Below, in pieces: positions 51,101 to 63,100 of a DNA stretch of 64,000 nucleotides. The translations under genes and the position numbers were made by a program. Numbering within the stretch: position 1 is the stretch's first letter; each line of letters starts with the position of its first letter. This DNA comes from Cafeteria roenbergensis (Eukaryota; Sar; Bigyra; Bicosoecida; Cafeteriaceae): NCBI GenBank assembly GCA_008330645.1, contig VLTN01000075.1:86268-150267 (forward strand), in the 5' to 3' direction. The notes under the pieces are model-generated. The model had not been told where the DNA came from, did no database searches, and saw only the letters and a list, made by a program, of their open reading frames with translations.

Positions 51101-54100
51101 CGACACACGTGACGCGAGCTGCTTCGGCGGCGGGAGCGGCGAGGGCGGGCTGCACGGCGGCGGGCCGGCGGGGCAGGCGTGCGGCGACTACGAGTGGCCC
51201 GTCCTCGCCGGCGCGGGCGGGTCGCCGGGCCAGCACGACGGCGGGTCGGGCGGCGGGTCGGTGATGCTGGTGTGCAACGCCACGGAGTCGAGCGCGATGG
51301 AGCTGAACGGCACCGTGTCCGTGGACGGGCAGAGCGGGCGCGCCTTCACCTCCGGCTACTCGTGGGCGAGTGGCGGGGGAGCGGGCGGGTCGCTGCTGGT
51401 GGTGGCCTCGCGGCTGTCGGGGTCCGGCACCCTCTCGGCCGACGGCGGCGCCGGGGCGAACGGTCATGGATCTCTTGACAGCAACGGCGGCTCCGGCGGG
51501 CGCATCGCCATCCACGCCTACCAGCCCGCGCGGAACATCACCTTCACCGGCACCGTCCGCGCTCGCGCCGGGCCGCTCTCGGGGTCCTGGGGTACACAGG
51601 CCGCCGCGGGCACGGTCTACTGGTGCGACAGGCGGGTGTCCGACACCACCGCCGCGAGCGACGCCGGCGAGAACACTCACAGGTGCGGCGTCCGCAGACT
51701 CGAGGTCGACAACGGCGACCTGCGCCAGACCACCTACCAGACGCAGCTCGTCCTCCCGCCGTGGCGCCGCAACGTCGCCATCGACGACCTCCGGATGGGC
51801 AACAGCGTCCAGCTGTCCGTGCCCCCGCCCGCCGTCTTCGACCCCGTGGCCATGCCGCTCAACCGCACCACCGTGGTCGTGGGGCGGCTGGAGGGCCTGG
51901 GCTCCGACACCTCGGCCATCCACAGCCGCGCCGGCGTGACGGTGGTGCACACGGGGCTGCGGCCGGGCGCGCAGAGCCTGCGCGAGAACGGCGACTGGCG
52001 GCGCTCCTCCATGGAGCTCGCGGGCGCGTCGGCCACGGTGGAGGAGCACGGCTGGCTGGTGTTGCCGCCCAACGTGGCGGTGCGAGACGCCGTGCTCACG
52101 GTGCGGGGCGAGGTGCGGGGCGTGCGGTCGCTGACGCTGGAGGAGGGCTCGAGCGCCAGCCTCGCGGCGAGCGGGGCCACGTGGCTGGGCGACGCGGCGG
52201 GCGCGGAGCTGGCCGGGTGGGGCGGCAGCATCCCGGCGTCCAGCAGCGCGCTGGAGGGCTGGGAGGGCTGGGCCTGCTCGCAGCGGCTGTCGGCGTGCGC
52301 GTCCCGGGGCCGCGACGCGGCGTCGTCGTCGGACCAGGGCCGGTACGCGTTCGGGTCGCTGCGGCTGCTGGACGACGCGACGCTGACGCTTGTTGCGGGG
52401 GTGAGCACGCTGGGCGGCGTGGTGGCCCTTGAGGCGCTGCACGCATCGCGCGTGACGGTGCAGGGCCCGCAGACAGAGCAGCTGCGCATCCAGTCGCGGG
52501 ACCGGCTCCGCGTCGGGCCGGGGGCGAGCATCCGAGCGGACGGCTCGGGCTACGTCAGCGACACACGTGACGCGAGCTGCTTCGGCGGTGGGAGCGGCGA
52601 GGGCGGGCTGCACGGCGGCGGGCCGGCGGGGCAGGCGTGCGGCGACTACGAGTGGCCCGTCCTCGCCGGCGCGGGCGGAGACGGCGGGTCGGGCGGCGGG
52701 TCGGTGATGCTGGTGTGCAACGCCACGGAGTCGAGCGCGATGGAGCTGAACGGCACCGTGTCCGTGAGCGGAGCCTATGGCCGGGGAGGGGGAGCGGGCG
52801 GGTCGCTGCTGGTGGTGGCCTCGCGGCTGTCCGGGTCCGGCGCCCTCTCGGCCGACGGCGGAGCAGCCACTTCCAACTCCAATGGCGGCTCCGGCGGGCG
52901 CATCGCCATCCACGCCTACCAGCCCGCGCGGAACATCACCTTCACCGGCACCGTCCGCGCTCGCGCCGGGCCGCTCTCGGGGTCCTGGGGTACACAGGCC
53001 GCCGCGGGCACGGTCTACTGGTGCGACAGGCGGGTGTCCGACACCACCGCCGCGAGCGACGCCGGCGAGAACACTCACAGGTGCGGCGTCCGCAGACTCG
53101 AGGTCGACAACGGCGACCTGCGCCAGACCACCTACCAGACGCAGCTCGTCCTCCCGCCGTGGCGCCGCAACGTCGCCATCGACGACCTCCGGATGGGCAA
53201 CAGCGTCCAGCTGTCCGTGCCCCCGCCCGCCGTCTTCGACCCCGTGGCCATGCCGCTCAACCGCACCACCGTGGTCGTGGGGCGGCTGGAGGGCCTGGGC
53301 TCCGACACCTCGGCCATCCACAGCCGCGCCGGCGTGACGGTGGTGCACACGGGGCTGCGGCCGGGCGCGCAGAGCCTGCGCGAGAACGGCGACTGGCGGC
53401 GCTCCTCCATGGAGCTCGCGGGCGCGTCGGCCACGGTGGAGGAGCACGGCTGGCTGGTGCTGCCGCCCAACGTGGCGGTGCGAGACGCCGTGCTCACGGT
53501 GCGGGGCGAGGTGCGGGGCGTGCGGTCGCTGACGCTGGAGGAGGGCTCGAGCGCCAGCCTCGCGGCGAGCGGGGCCACGTGGCTGGGCGACGCGGCGGGC
53601 GCGGAGCTGGCCGGGTGGGGCGGCAGCATCCCGGCGTCCAGCAGCGCGCTGGAGGGCTGGGAGGGCTGGGCCTGCTCGCAGCGGCTGTCGGCGTGCGCGT
53701 CCCGGGGCCGCGACGCGGCGTCGTCGTCGGACCAGGGCCGGTACGCGTTCGGGTCGCTGCGGCTGCTGGACGACGCGACGCTGACGCTTGTTGCGGGGGT
53801 GAGCACGCTGGGCGGCGTGGTGGCCCTTGAGGCGCTGCACGCATCGCGCGTGACGGTGCAGGGCCCGCAGACAGAGCAGCTGCGCATCCAGTCGCGAGAC
53901 TGGCTCCGCGTCGGGCCGGGGGCGAGCATCCGAGCGGACGGCTCGGGCTACGTCAGCGGCACGCGTGACGCGAGCTGCTTCGGCGGTGGGAGCGGCGAGG
54001 GCGGGCTGCACGGCGGCGGGCCGGCGGGGCAGGCGTGCGGCGACTACGAGTGGCCCGTCCTCGCCGGCGCGGGCGGGTCGCCGGGCCAGCACGACGGCGG

Positions 54101-57100
54101 GTCGGGCGGCGGGTCGGTGATGCTGGTGTGCAACGCCACGGAGTCGAGTGCGATGGAGCTGAACGGCACCGTGTCCGTGGACGGCCTGGATGGCCGAGCG
54201 TCCGTGTCGAGCTACTCGTGGAGCAGCGGTGGGGGAGCGGGCGGGTCGCTGGTGGTGGTGGCCTCGCGGCTGTCGGGGTCCGGCACCCTCTCGGCCGACG
54301 GCGGCGCCGGGGCGGACGGCTGGAGCACCTACGACAGCAACGGCGGCTCCGGCGGGCGCATCGCCATCCACGCCTACCAGCCCTCCCGAACAAACTTCAC
54401 CGGCACCGTCCGCGCTCGCGCCGGGCCGCTCTCGGGGTCCTGGGGTACACAGGCCGCCGCGGGCACGGTCTACTGGTGCGACAGGCGGGTGTCCGACACC
54501 ACCGCCGCGAGCGACGCCGGCGAGAACACTCACAGGTGCGGCGTCCGCAGACTCGAGGTCGACAACGGCGACCTGCGCCAGACCACCTACCAGACGCAGC
54601 TCGTCCTCCCGCCGTGGCGCCGCAACGTCGCCATCGACGACCTCCGGATGGGCAACAGCGTCCAGCTGTCCGTGCCCCCGCCCGCCGTCTTCGACCCCGT
54701 GGCCATGCCGCTCAACCGCACCACCGTGGTCGTGGGGCGGCTGGAGGGCCTGGGCTCCGACACCTCGGCCATCCACAGCCGCGCCGGCGTGACGGTGGTG
54801 CACACGGGGCTGCGGCCGGGCGCGCAGAGCCTGCGCGAGAACGGCGACTGGCGGCGCTCCTCCATGGAGCTCGCGGGCGCGTCGGCCACGGTGGAGGAGC
54901 ACGGCTGGCTGGTGCTGCCGCCCAACGTGGCGGTGCGAGACGCCGTGCTCACGGTGCGGGGCGAGGTGCGGGGCGTGCGGTCGCTGACGCTGGAGGAGGG
55001 CTCGAGCGCCAGCCTCGCGGCGAGCGGGGCCACGTGGCTGGGCGACGCGGCGGGCGCGGAGCTGGCCGGGTGGGGCGGCAGCATCCCGGCGTCCAGCAGC
55101 GCGCTGGAGGGCTGGGAGGGCTGGGCCTGCTCGCAGCGGCTGTCGGCGTGCGCGTCCCGGGGCCGCGACGCGGCGTCGTCGTCGGACCAGGGCCGGTACG
55201 CGTTCGGGTCGCTGCGGCTGCTGGACGACGCGACGCTGACGCTGGGTGTGGGGGTGAGCACGCTGGGCGGCGTGGTGGCCCTTGAGGCGCTGCACGCATC
55301 GCGCGTGACGGTGCAGGGCCCGCAGACAGAGCAGCTGCGCATCCAGTCGCGAGACCGGCTGTGGCTCGGGTCCGGGGCGAGCATCCGAGCGGACGGCTCG
55401 GGCTACGTCAGCGGCACGCGTGACGCGAGCTGCTTCGGCGGCGGGAGCGGCGAGGGCGGGCTGCACGGCGGCGGGCCGGCGGGGCAGGCGTGCGGCGACT
55501 ACGAGTGGCCCGTCCTCGCCGGCGCGGGCGGGTCGCCGGGCCAGCACGACGGCGGGTCGGGCGGCGGGTCGGTGATGCTGGTGTGCAACGCCACGGAGTC
55601 GAGCGCGATGGAGCTGAACGGCACCGTGTCCGTGGACGGGCAGAGCGGGCGCGCCTTCACCTCCGGCTACTCGTGGAGCAGCGGTGGGGGAGCGGGCGGG
55701 TCGCTGCTGGTGGTGGCCTCGCGGCTGTCGGGGTCCGGCACCCTCTCGGCCGACGGCGGCGCCGGGGCGGACGGCTACAGTACGCTGGACAGCAACGGCG
55801 GCTCCGGCGGGCGCATCGCCATCCACGCCTACCAGCCCTCGCGCGCCGTCGCCTTCACCGGCACCGTTCGCGCTCGTGCCGGGCCGGCGTACGGGTCGTG
55901 GAGTCCGCAGGCGGCGGCGGGCACGGTCTACTGGTGCGACGGGCGGGTGAGCGAGTCCGAGGCGGCGCTGGAGGGCGAGGCGAACTCGTATCACTGCGGC
56001 GTGCGCCGCCTTGAAGCCGACAACGGTGGTCTGCCAAAGGCCGACGTTGTGACACAGGTTCTTCTCTCTGATAGCCGAAGGCATTTTTGGTTCGACGAGC
56101 TCCTGGTCGCCGGAAACGCTGCACTGAATGTTCCAGCCCCGAAGACCTTTTCGCACAGTGCATTCGGCCAAGACCAGACTGTTGTTTACGTAGGGAAGCA
56201 GATTGGGTCCCAGATTGCGACTGGGACTGTCACTGTGGTCGCAGGCACGACGTGGACTTTTGCTGGCGTGACTCCAGGAAAAATTGCCATGAGCGCAAAG
56301 ACGACGGCAGTGCAAGTCGATGACACCTCAAGTCAAACTCCTTGGGCAACAGAGGTGAGCACGACAAAAACCATGATGAATCCGCTGGAGCTTCGAGGCT
56401 GGAATCTTGCTGTTGATTACCAAGGGACTGTCATCCTCCCACCAAGTGTGGTCATTCGAGCAGGAAGCTCATTTAGGTTGGACGGCCGTGTGGGGGGCAT
56501 TCGAGCACTTGCCTTGGACGCCGGGGCCACAATGGCAATCGGAGAGTTTGGCAGTTCTTGGCTGAACGACACCAGCCCATTGTCCGCGTCGTGGACCAAG
56601 TGGGCGTGCGCCGCTCAAAGTTCCACTTGCACTTCAACTCTACCGTCGCAACCTTCCCAAGGAAGGGTTGCTTTCGAGTCACTGCGGATGCTGGGCAACG
56701 CCACCCTCACAGTTGACCCCGGTGTCACCTCAATCGCAGCAGCGGAGATCGACCTCATGCACACCTCATCCATCAACATCCTCGGACCCCAGACAGCGCA
56801 GCTCCACGTCCAGGCCCGCGACTCGCTCAGGATCGGACCGGGTGCAGCAATCCGAGCCGATGGCGTCGGATACGGCTCCAACGCCCGACACTCCAGCTGC
56901 TCCGACGGCGGCGCCCGCAACGGCGGCATGCACGGCGGCGGGCCGGAGGGCAAGACATGCGGCGACTACGAGTGGCCCGTCCTCGCCGGCGCGGGCGGGT
57001 CGTCGGGCCAGCACGACGGCGGGTCGGGCGGCGGGTCGGTGGTGCTGGTGTGCAACGCCACGGAGTCGAGCGCGATGGAGCTGAACGGCACCGTGTCCGT

Positions 57101-60100
57101 GGACGGGCAGAGCGGGCGCGCCTTCACCTCCGGCTCGGGGTCGGCGAGCGGCGGGGGAGCGGGCGGGTCGCTGCTGGTGGTGGCCTCGCGGCTGTCGGGG
57201 TCCGGCACCCTCTCGGCCGACGGCGGCGCCGGGGCGGACGGCTACAGTACGCTGGACAGCAACGGCGGCTCCGGCGGGCGCATCGCCATCCACGCCTACC
57301 AGCCCTCGCGCGCCGTCGCCTTCACCGGCACTGTGCGTGCTCGTGCCGGGCCGGCATACGGGTCGTGGAGTCCGCAGGCGGCGGCGGGCACGGTCTACTG
57401 GTGCGACGGGCGGGTGAGCGAGTCCGAGGCGGCGCTGGAGGGCGAGGCGAACGCGCACCGCTGCGGCGTGCGGCGGCTGGAGCTGGACAACGGCGATCTG
57501 CCGGAGACGCCGTACTACCCGCAGCTGGCCCTGTCTTCAAACTTGAGTTCAGTTCGTCTCGACGTCGTTTTCTTTCGCTCCCCTACTTACTTTGCCCTTT
57601 CAGCGCAAGCAGGGTTTTTGATTACACACCCATTCAATCATCGACGGAATGTTCGCATCGGGTCTTTGCAAGGGCCAGCGGTCATTCGTTCGACGGTTTG
57701 TGTCCAGAGCGGAACAGATTGGCAGTTCTCAATTCAACATTCGTTGTCAGGAGCTGCTGCAGCAGTGATTGAGGTGCAGCACTTGGTTGTTGAGCAAGCT
57801 GGGACGATTCGAACTCCAAGCACCGTCAAGATCTTTAACGCTCTGGTCGAGTTGAAAGGGGCGTGGACAGGAGCGTCAGTCGTCGAACTCTCCGGGACAA
57901 GTCGGCTGGTCCTTGCCAAGGAAGGCAGCACACCCGTGGAGCCAGAGATTGGAGCACAAAGCCTTCGAGAATGGTCTCGCTGGGTTTGTCAGATTGGGCT
58001 AGCAAGTTGCTTGTCAAACCGAACACATCAGGGCGCGGACAGTGGCAAAGAGGACCTCGCAGGCCTCATAGCTTTCAAGTCTTTACAACTTTTGAATCAG
58101 GCCTCTCTCACAGTTGACCCCGGTGTCACCTCAATCGCAGCAGCGGAGATCGACCTCATGCACACCTCATCCATCAACGTCCTCGGACCCCAGACAGCGC
58201 AGCTCCACGTCCAGGCCCGCGACTCGCTCAGGATCGGACCGGGTGCAGCAATCCGAGCCGATGGCGTCGGATACGGCTCCAACGCCCGACACCCCAGCTG
58301 CTCCGACGGCGGCGCCCGCAACGGCGGCATGCACGGCGGCGGGCCGGAGGGCAAGACATGCGGCGACTACGAGTGGCCCGTCCTCGCCGGCGCGGGCGGG
58401 TCGTCGGGCCAGCACGACGGCGGGTCGGGCGGCGGGTCGGTGATGCTGGTGTGCAACGCCACGGAGTCGAGCGCGATGGAGCTGAACGGCACCGTGTCCG
58501 TGGACGGGCAGAGCGGGCGCGCCTTCACCTCCGGCTACTCGTGGGCGAGTGGCGGGGGAGCGGGCGGGTCGCTGCTGGTGGTGGCCTCGCGGCTGTCGGG
58601 GTCCGGCACCCTCTCGGCCGACGGCGGCGCCGGGGCGGACGGCTACAGTACGCTGGACAGCAACGGCGGCTCCGGCGGACGCATCGCCATCCACGCCTAC
58701 CAGCCCTTGCGAAACACCACCTTCACCGGCACTGTCCGCGCTCGTGCCGGGCCGGCGTACGGGTCGTGGAGTCCGCAGGCGGCGGCGGGCACGGTCTTCT
58801 GGTGCGACGGGCGGGTGAGCGAGTCCGAGGCGGCGCTGGAGGGCGAGGCGAACGCGCACCGCTGCGGCGTGCGGCGGCTGGAGCTGGACAACGGCGATCT
58901 GCCGGAGACGCCGTACTTTCCTCAGTTGGACTTTTCGCTTGCCCCTCTTCACGTTGCGATTGACGTTCTCTTTCTCGGGTCGTCAATTAAGTTTGCCGTG
59001 GTTCCTCAACTGCAGTCTGACCCGCTCATGCTGCACGTCGAGGTCGGTCGAGTGATCGGTCCAGGAGCTGCGCTCGTGTCGTTGCATGTCCGACCGCGGG
59101 TGCATTTGGTCTGGCAAGCTGACTCATCAACGGATGAAGAGCCCTTGACTTTCAGCTTCAGCAGCGTGGATATCGAATCAGGTGGGTGGTTGACACTTCC
59201 AGCGGTGGTTTCCTTGCAGGCCGCCACTCTCTCCGTTGCTGGCCTGCTGGAAGGGGCAAGCAGTTTGAGGGCGTTGTCAAGCACACGTATCATTCTCAGC
59301 GGAGGAGGAGGAAGTACGATTCGGGGTGGCAGCACTGCTTGTGGCATCGCCTCGTCTCAACCACTGCTAACGTGGGCTTGCCCTCAATCTCAAGGAACCT
59401 CGGCCATCGCAATCAGCAATGTCAGCGCTCCGGAGTATTCGCCAGGAAAGTTTGCATTCGGATCACTCAAGCTTGAGGACACATCCGAAACAAGCGTTTC
59501 TTCAGGTGTCTCTGTGCTGGTGGCGGCTGAGCTGGCATTCCTGGGGCAGTCCAGGCTTGTGGTGGTTGGACCGCATGCGGACTCTCTCCAAATTGAGGCA
59601 TTTCGCCAGTTCATTGTCGGCGCTGGCGCACGTATCACTTCGAGCGGTGCTGGGTTTGCCAGCGACACGCAAGAGCTGGAGTGCTTTGGCGCGCTTCCTG
59701 GGGATGGCGGCGTGCACGGCGGCGGGCCGGAGGGCAAGACATGCGGCGACTACGAGTGGCCCGTCCTCGCCGGCGCGGGCGGGTCGTCGGGCCAGTACGA
59801 CGGCGGGTCGGGCGGCGGGTCGGTGGTGCTGGTGTGCAACGCCACGGAGTCGAGCGCGATGGAGCTGAACGGCACCGTGTCCGTGGACGGGCAGAGCGGG
59901 CGCGCCTTCACCTCCGGCTCGGGGTCGGCGAGCGGCGGGGGAGCGGGCGGGTCGCTGCTGGTGGTGGCCTCGCGGCTGTCGGGGTCCGGCACCCTCTCGG
60001 CCGACGGCGGCGCCGGGGCGGACGGATACGAGACGGATGACAGCAACGGCGGCTCCGGCGGGCGCATCGCCATCCACGCCTACCAACCCTCGCGAAACAC

Positions 60101-63100
60101 CACCTTCACCGGCACTGTGCGTGCTCGTGCCGGGCCGGCGTACGGGTCGTGGAGTCCGCAGGCGGCGGCGGGCACGGTCTACTGGTGCGAAGGCCGCATA
60201 CCGGCGGAGTTTGCAAATCCTGAAACCAATCGGTTTCGGTGCTTTACAAGGCGGCTGGAGCTGGACAACGGCGATCTGCCGGAGACTTTGTACTACCCGC
60301 AGCTGACTGTCTCTGCAGAGCGTCGTCACTTTGTGATCAATGAGCTTTTCTTGGGTTCTGCGACCACCGTATCGCTGCACCCTCGGGCGGGAACAGAATT
60401 TCCTGTGAGCTCGTCAGCATATGCCTCATTGTCCCTTGGAACGATTCTCGGACCCGGCGCGGAAGCCTCGCGCTTTCCACTCGTTCCTGGAGCAAGTCTT
60501 GGATTTGGTGCGGAGCAGGAGGGAAGCTCAAATGTGTTGGCGCTTCGGTCAGCTCAGCTGGTGGTCGCGGCTTCCAGCACGCTCCGGCTGCCAAACCATG
60601 TCATTCTGTCTGGGTCAAGCTTGATTGTGCATGGCAAGCTGATCGGGGTGCGACAGTTAGAGCTGTGGAATGGCTCATCGCTCGTCCTGGGCCGTGGGGG
60701 CTTTGCAAGCCCGACTGATTGCACTCAGGCCAGCGATTGCTTAGAGCAACAGCGGAGCGGGCAATACACCCTACAGTCACTGCGGATGCTGGGCAATGCC
60801 ACCCTCACAGTTGACCCCGGTGTCACCTCAATCGCAGCAGCGGAGATCGACCTCATGCACACCTCATCCATCAACGTCCTTGGACCCCAGACAGCGCAGC
60901 TCCACGTCCAGGCCCGCGACTCGCTCAGGATCGGACCGGGTGCAGCAATCCGAGCCGATGGCGTCGGATACGGCTCCAACGCCCGACACCCCAGCTGCTC
61001 CGACGGCGGCGCCCGCAACGGCGGCATGCACGGCGGCGGGCCGGAGGGCAAGACATGCGGCGACTACGAGTGGCCCGTCCTCGCCGGCGCGGGCGGGTCG
61101 TCGGGCCAGCACGACGGCGGGTCGGGCGGCGGGTCGGTGATGCTGGTGTGCAACGCCACGGAGTCGAGCGCGATGGAGCTGAACGGCACCGTGTCCGTGG
61201 ACGGGCAGAGCGGGCGCGCCTTCACCTCCGGCTACTCGTGGGCGAGTGGCGGGGGAGCGGGCGGGTCGCTGCTGGTGGTGGCCTCGCGGCTGTCGGGGTC
61301 CGGCACCCTCTCGGCCGACGGCGGCGCCGGGGCGGACGGCTACAGTACGCTGGACAGCAACGGCGGCTCCGGCGGACGCATCGCCATCCACGCCTACCAG
61401 CCCTCGCGAAACACCACCTTCACCGGCACTGTCCGCGCTCGTGCCGGGCCGGCGTACGGGTCGTGGAGTCCGCAGGCGGCGGCGGGCACGGTCTACTGGT
61501 GCGACGGGCGGGTGAGCGAGTCCGAGGCGGCGCTGGAGGGCGAGGCGAACGCGCACCGCTGCGGCGTGCGGCGGCTGGAGCTGGACAACGGCGATCTGCC
61601 GGAGACGCCGTACTACCCGCAGCTGTCCATCGCGGGAGGTCGGCGCCGCTTCGTGATCGACGAGCTGCACCTCGAGACCGCGACGAATCTGTCGGTTCAG
61701 GCGCCCCTTGACTTCGACTCGGTTGCAGCACCAGGCGACGGAACCTCGCTGTCCGTGTCTCGCATGTCAGGGCCGGGGCTTTCTGAGTCGCCTCTCGTGG
61801 TGAAGGACGGCACCGACTGGGCCCTTGGCCCGGACCCTGCGCTTCCGGTCGATGAGCCCTTCTTGCTCGATCTCCACAGCGTGGGGGTAGAGCCACTCGG
61901 GAGGCTGAAGCTTGCGCCCGTCACCGTCACGCGACGAGGCATGTCGTTTACGGTGCGTGGCGAGCTGACGGGAGTGGAGTCGCTGACGCTGGATCGCGGG
62001 ACCAAGGCCCATCTCACGTCCTCGGGCGGCTCATGGGTCGCGAATGTCACCGACGACACAACGGGGTGGAAGGGCTGGGCCTGCGCTGCTGAGCGGGCAG
62101 CTTGTGCTGTGCAAACGAACGGGTCGATTGTCAGGGAGCGGGGCTGGTACGCATTCGCCAGGCTGCAGCTGTCCGGTGATGCATCGCTCGTGCTCGATGC
62201 CGGCGTGCAATCGCTGGCGGCCGCCGAGCTGAGCATGCAAGGCGCAGCGACGATGACCGCGTTGGGACCGCGGACGACACAGCTGCGGCTGATCGCTCGC
62301 GACCGCCTGCTCCTGGCTCCCGGCGCCTCCATCCGAGCCGATGGCGTCGGATACGGGCCCAACGCCCGACACCCCAGCTGCTCCGACGGCGGCGCCCGCA
62401 ACGGCGGCATGCACGGCGGCGGGCCGGAGGGCAAGACATGCGGCGACTACGAGTGGCCCGTCCTCGCCGGCGCGGGCGGGTCGTCGGGCCAGCACGACGG
62501 CGGGGCGGGCGGCGGGTCGGTGATGCTGGTGTGCAACGCCACGGAGTCGAGCGCGATGGAGCTGAACGGCACCGTGTCCGTGGACGGGCAGAGCGGGCGC
62601 GCCTTCACCTCCGGCTCGGGGTCGGCGAGCGGCGGGGGAGCGGGCGGGTCGCTGCTGGTGGTGGCCTCGCGGCTGTCGGGGTCTGGCACCCTCTCGGCCG
62701 ACGGCGGCGCCGGGGCGGACGGTCATGGATCTCTTGACAGCAACGGCGGCTCCGGCGGGCGCATCGCCATCCACGCCTACCAGCCCTCCCGGTCAGACTT
62801 CACCGGCACTGTCCGTGCTCGTGCCGGGCCGGCGTACGGGTCGTGGAGTCCGCAGGCGGCGGCGGGCACGGTCTACTGGTGCGACGGGCGGGTGAGCGAG
62901 TCCGAGGCGGCGCTGGAGGGCGAGGCGAACGCGCACCGCTGCGGCGTGCGGCGGCTGGAGCTGGACAACGGCGATCTGCCGGAGACGCCGTACTACCCGC
63001 AGCTGTCCATCGCGGGAGGTCGGCGCCGCTTCGTGATCGACGAGCTGCACCTCGAGACCGCGACGAATCTGTCGGTTCAGGCGCCCCTTGACTTCGACTC

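Noticed and set aside
46761-56315. A 3,184-codon ORF on the minus strand
   Set aside because: It is antisense to the + frame that has the signal peptide, cysteine pattern, sequons and continuity through the diverged linkers. The minus frame has repetitive His/Arg/Ala/Pro composition, ends where the + gene continues, and is explained by high GC plus 1.4-kb in-frame repetition.
46985-63091. Repeated + strand ORFs of 200-400 codons beginning MRRLRVARP
   Set aside because: These are in the wrong frame relative to the giant protein; they recur only because the units repeat, and they break at each diverged linker.
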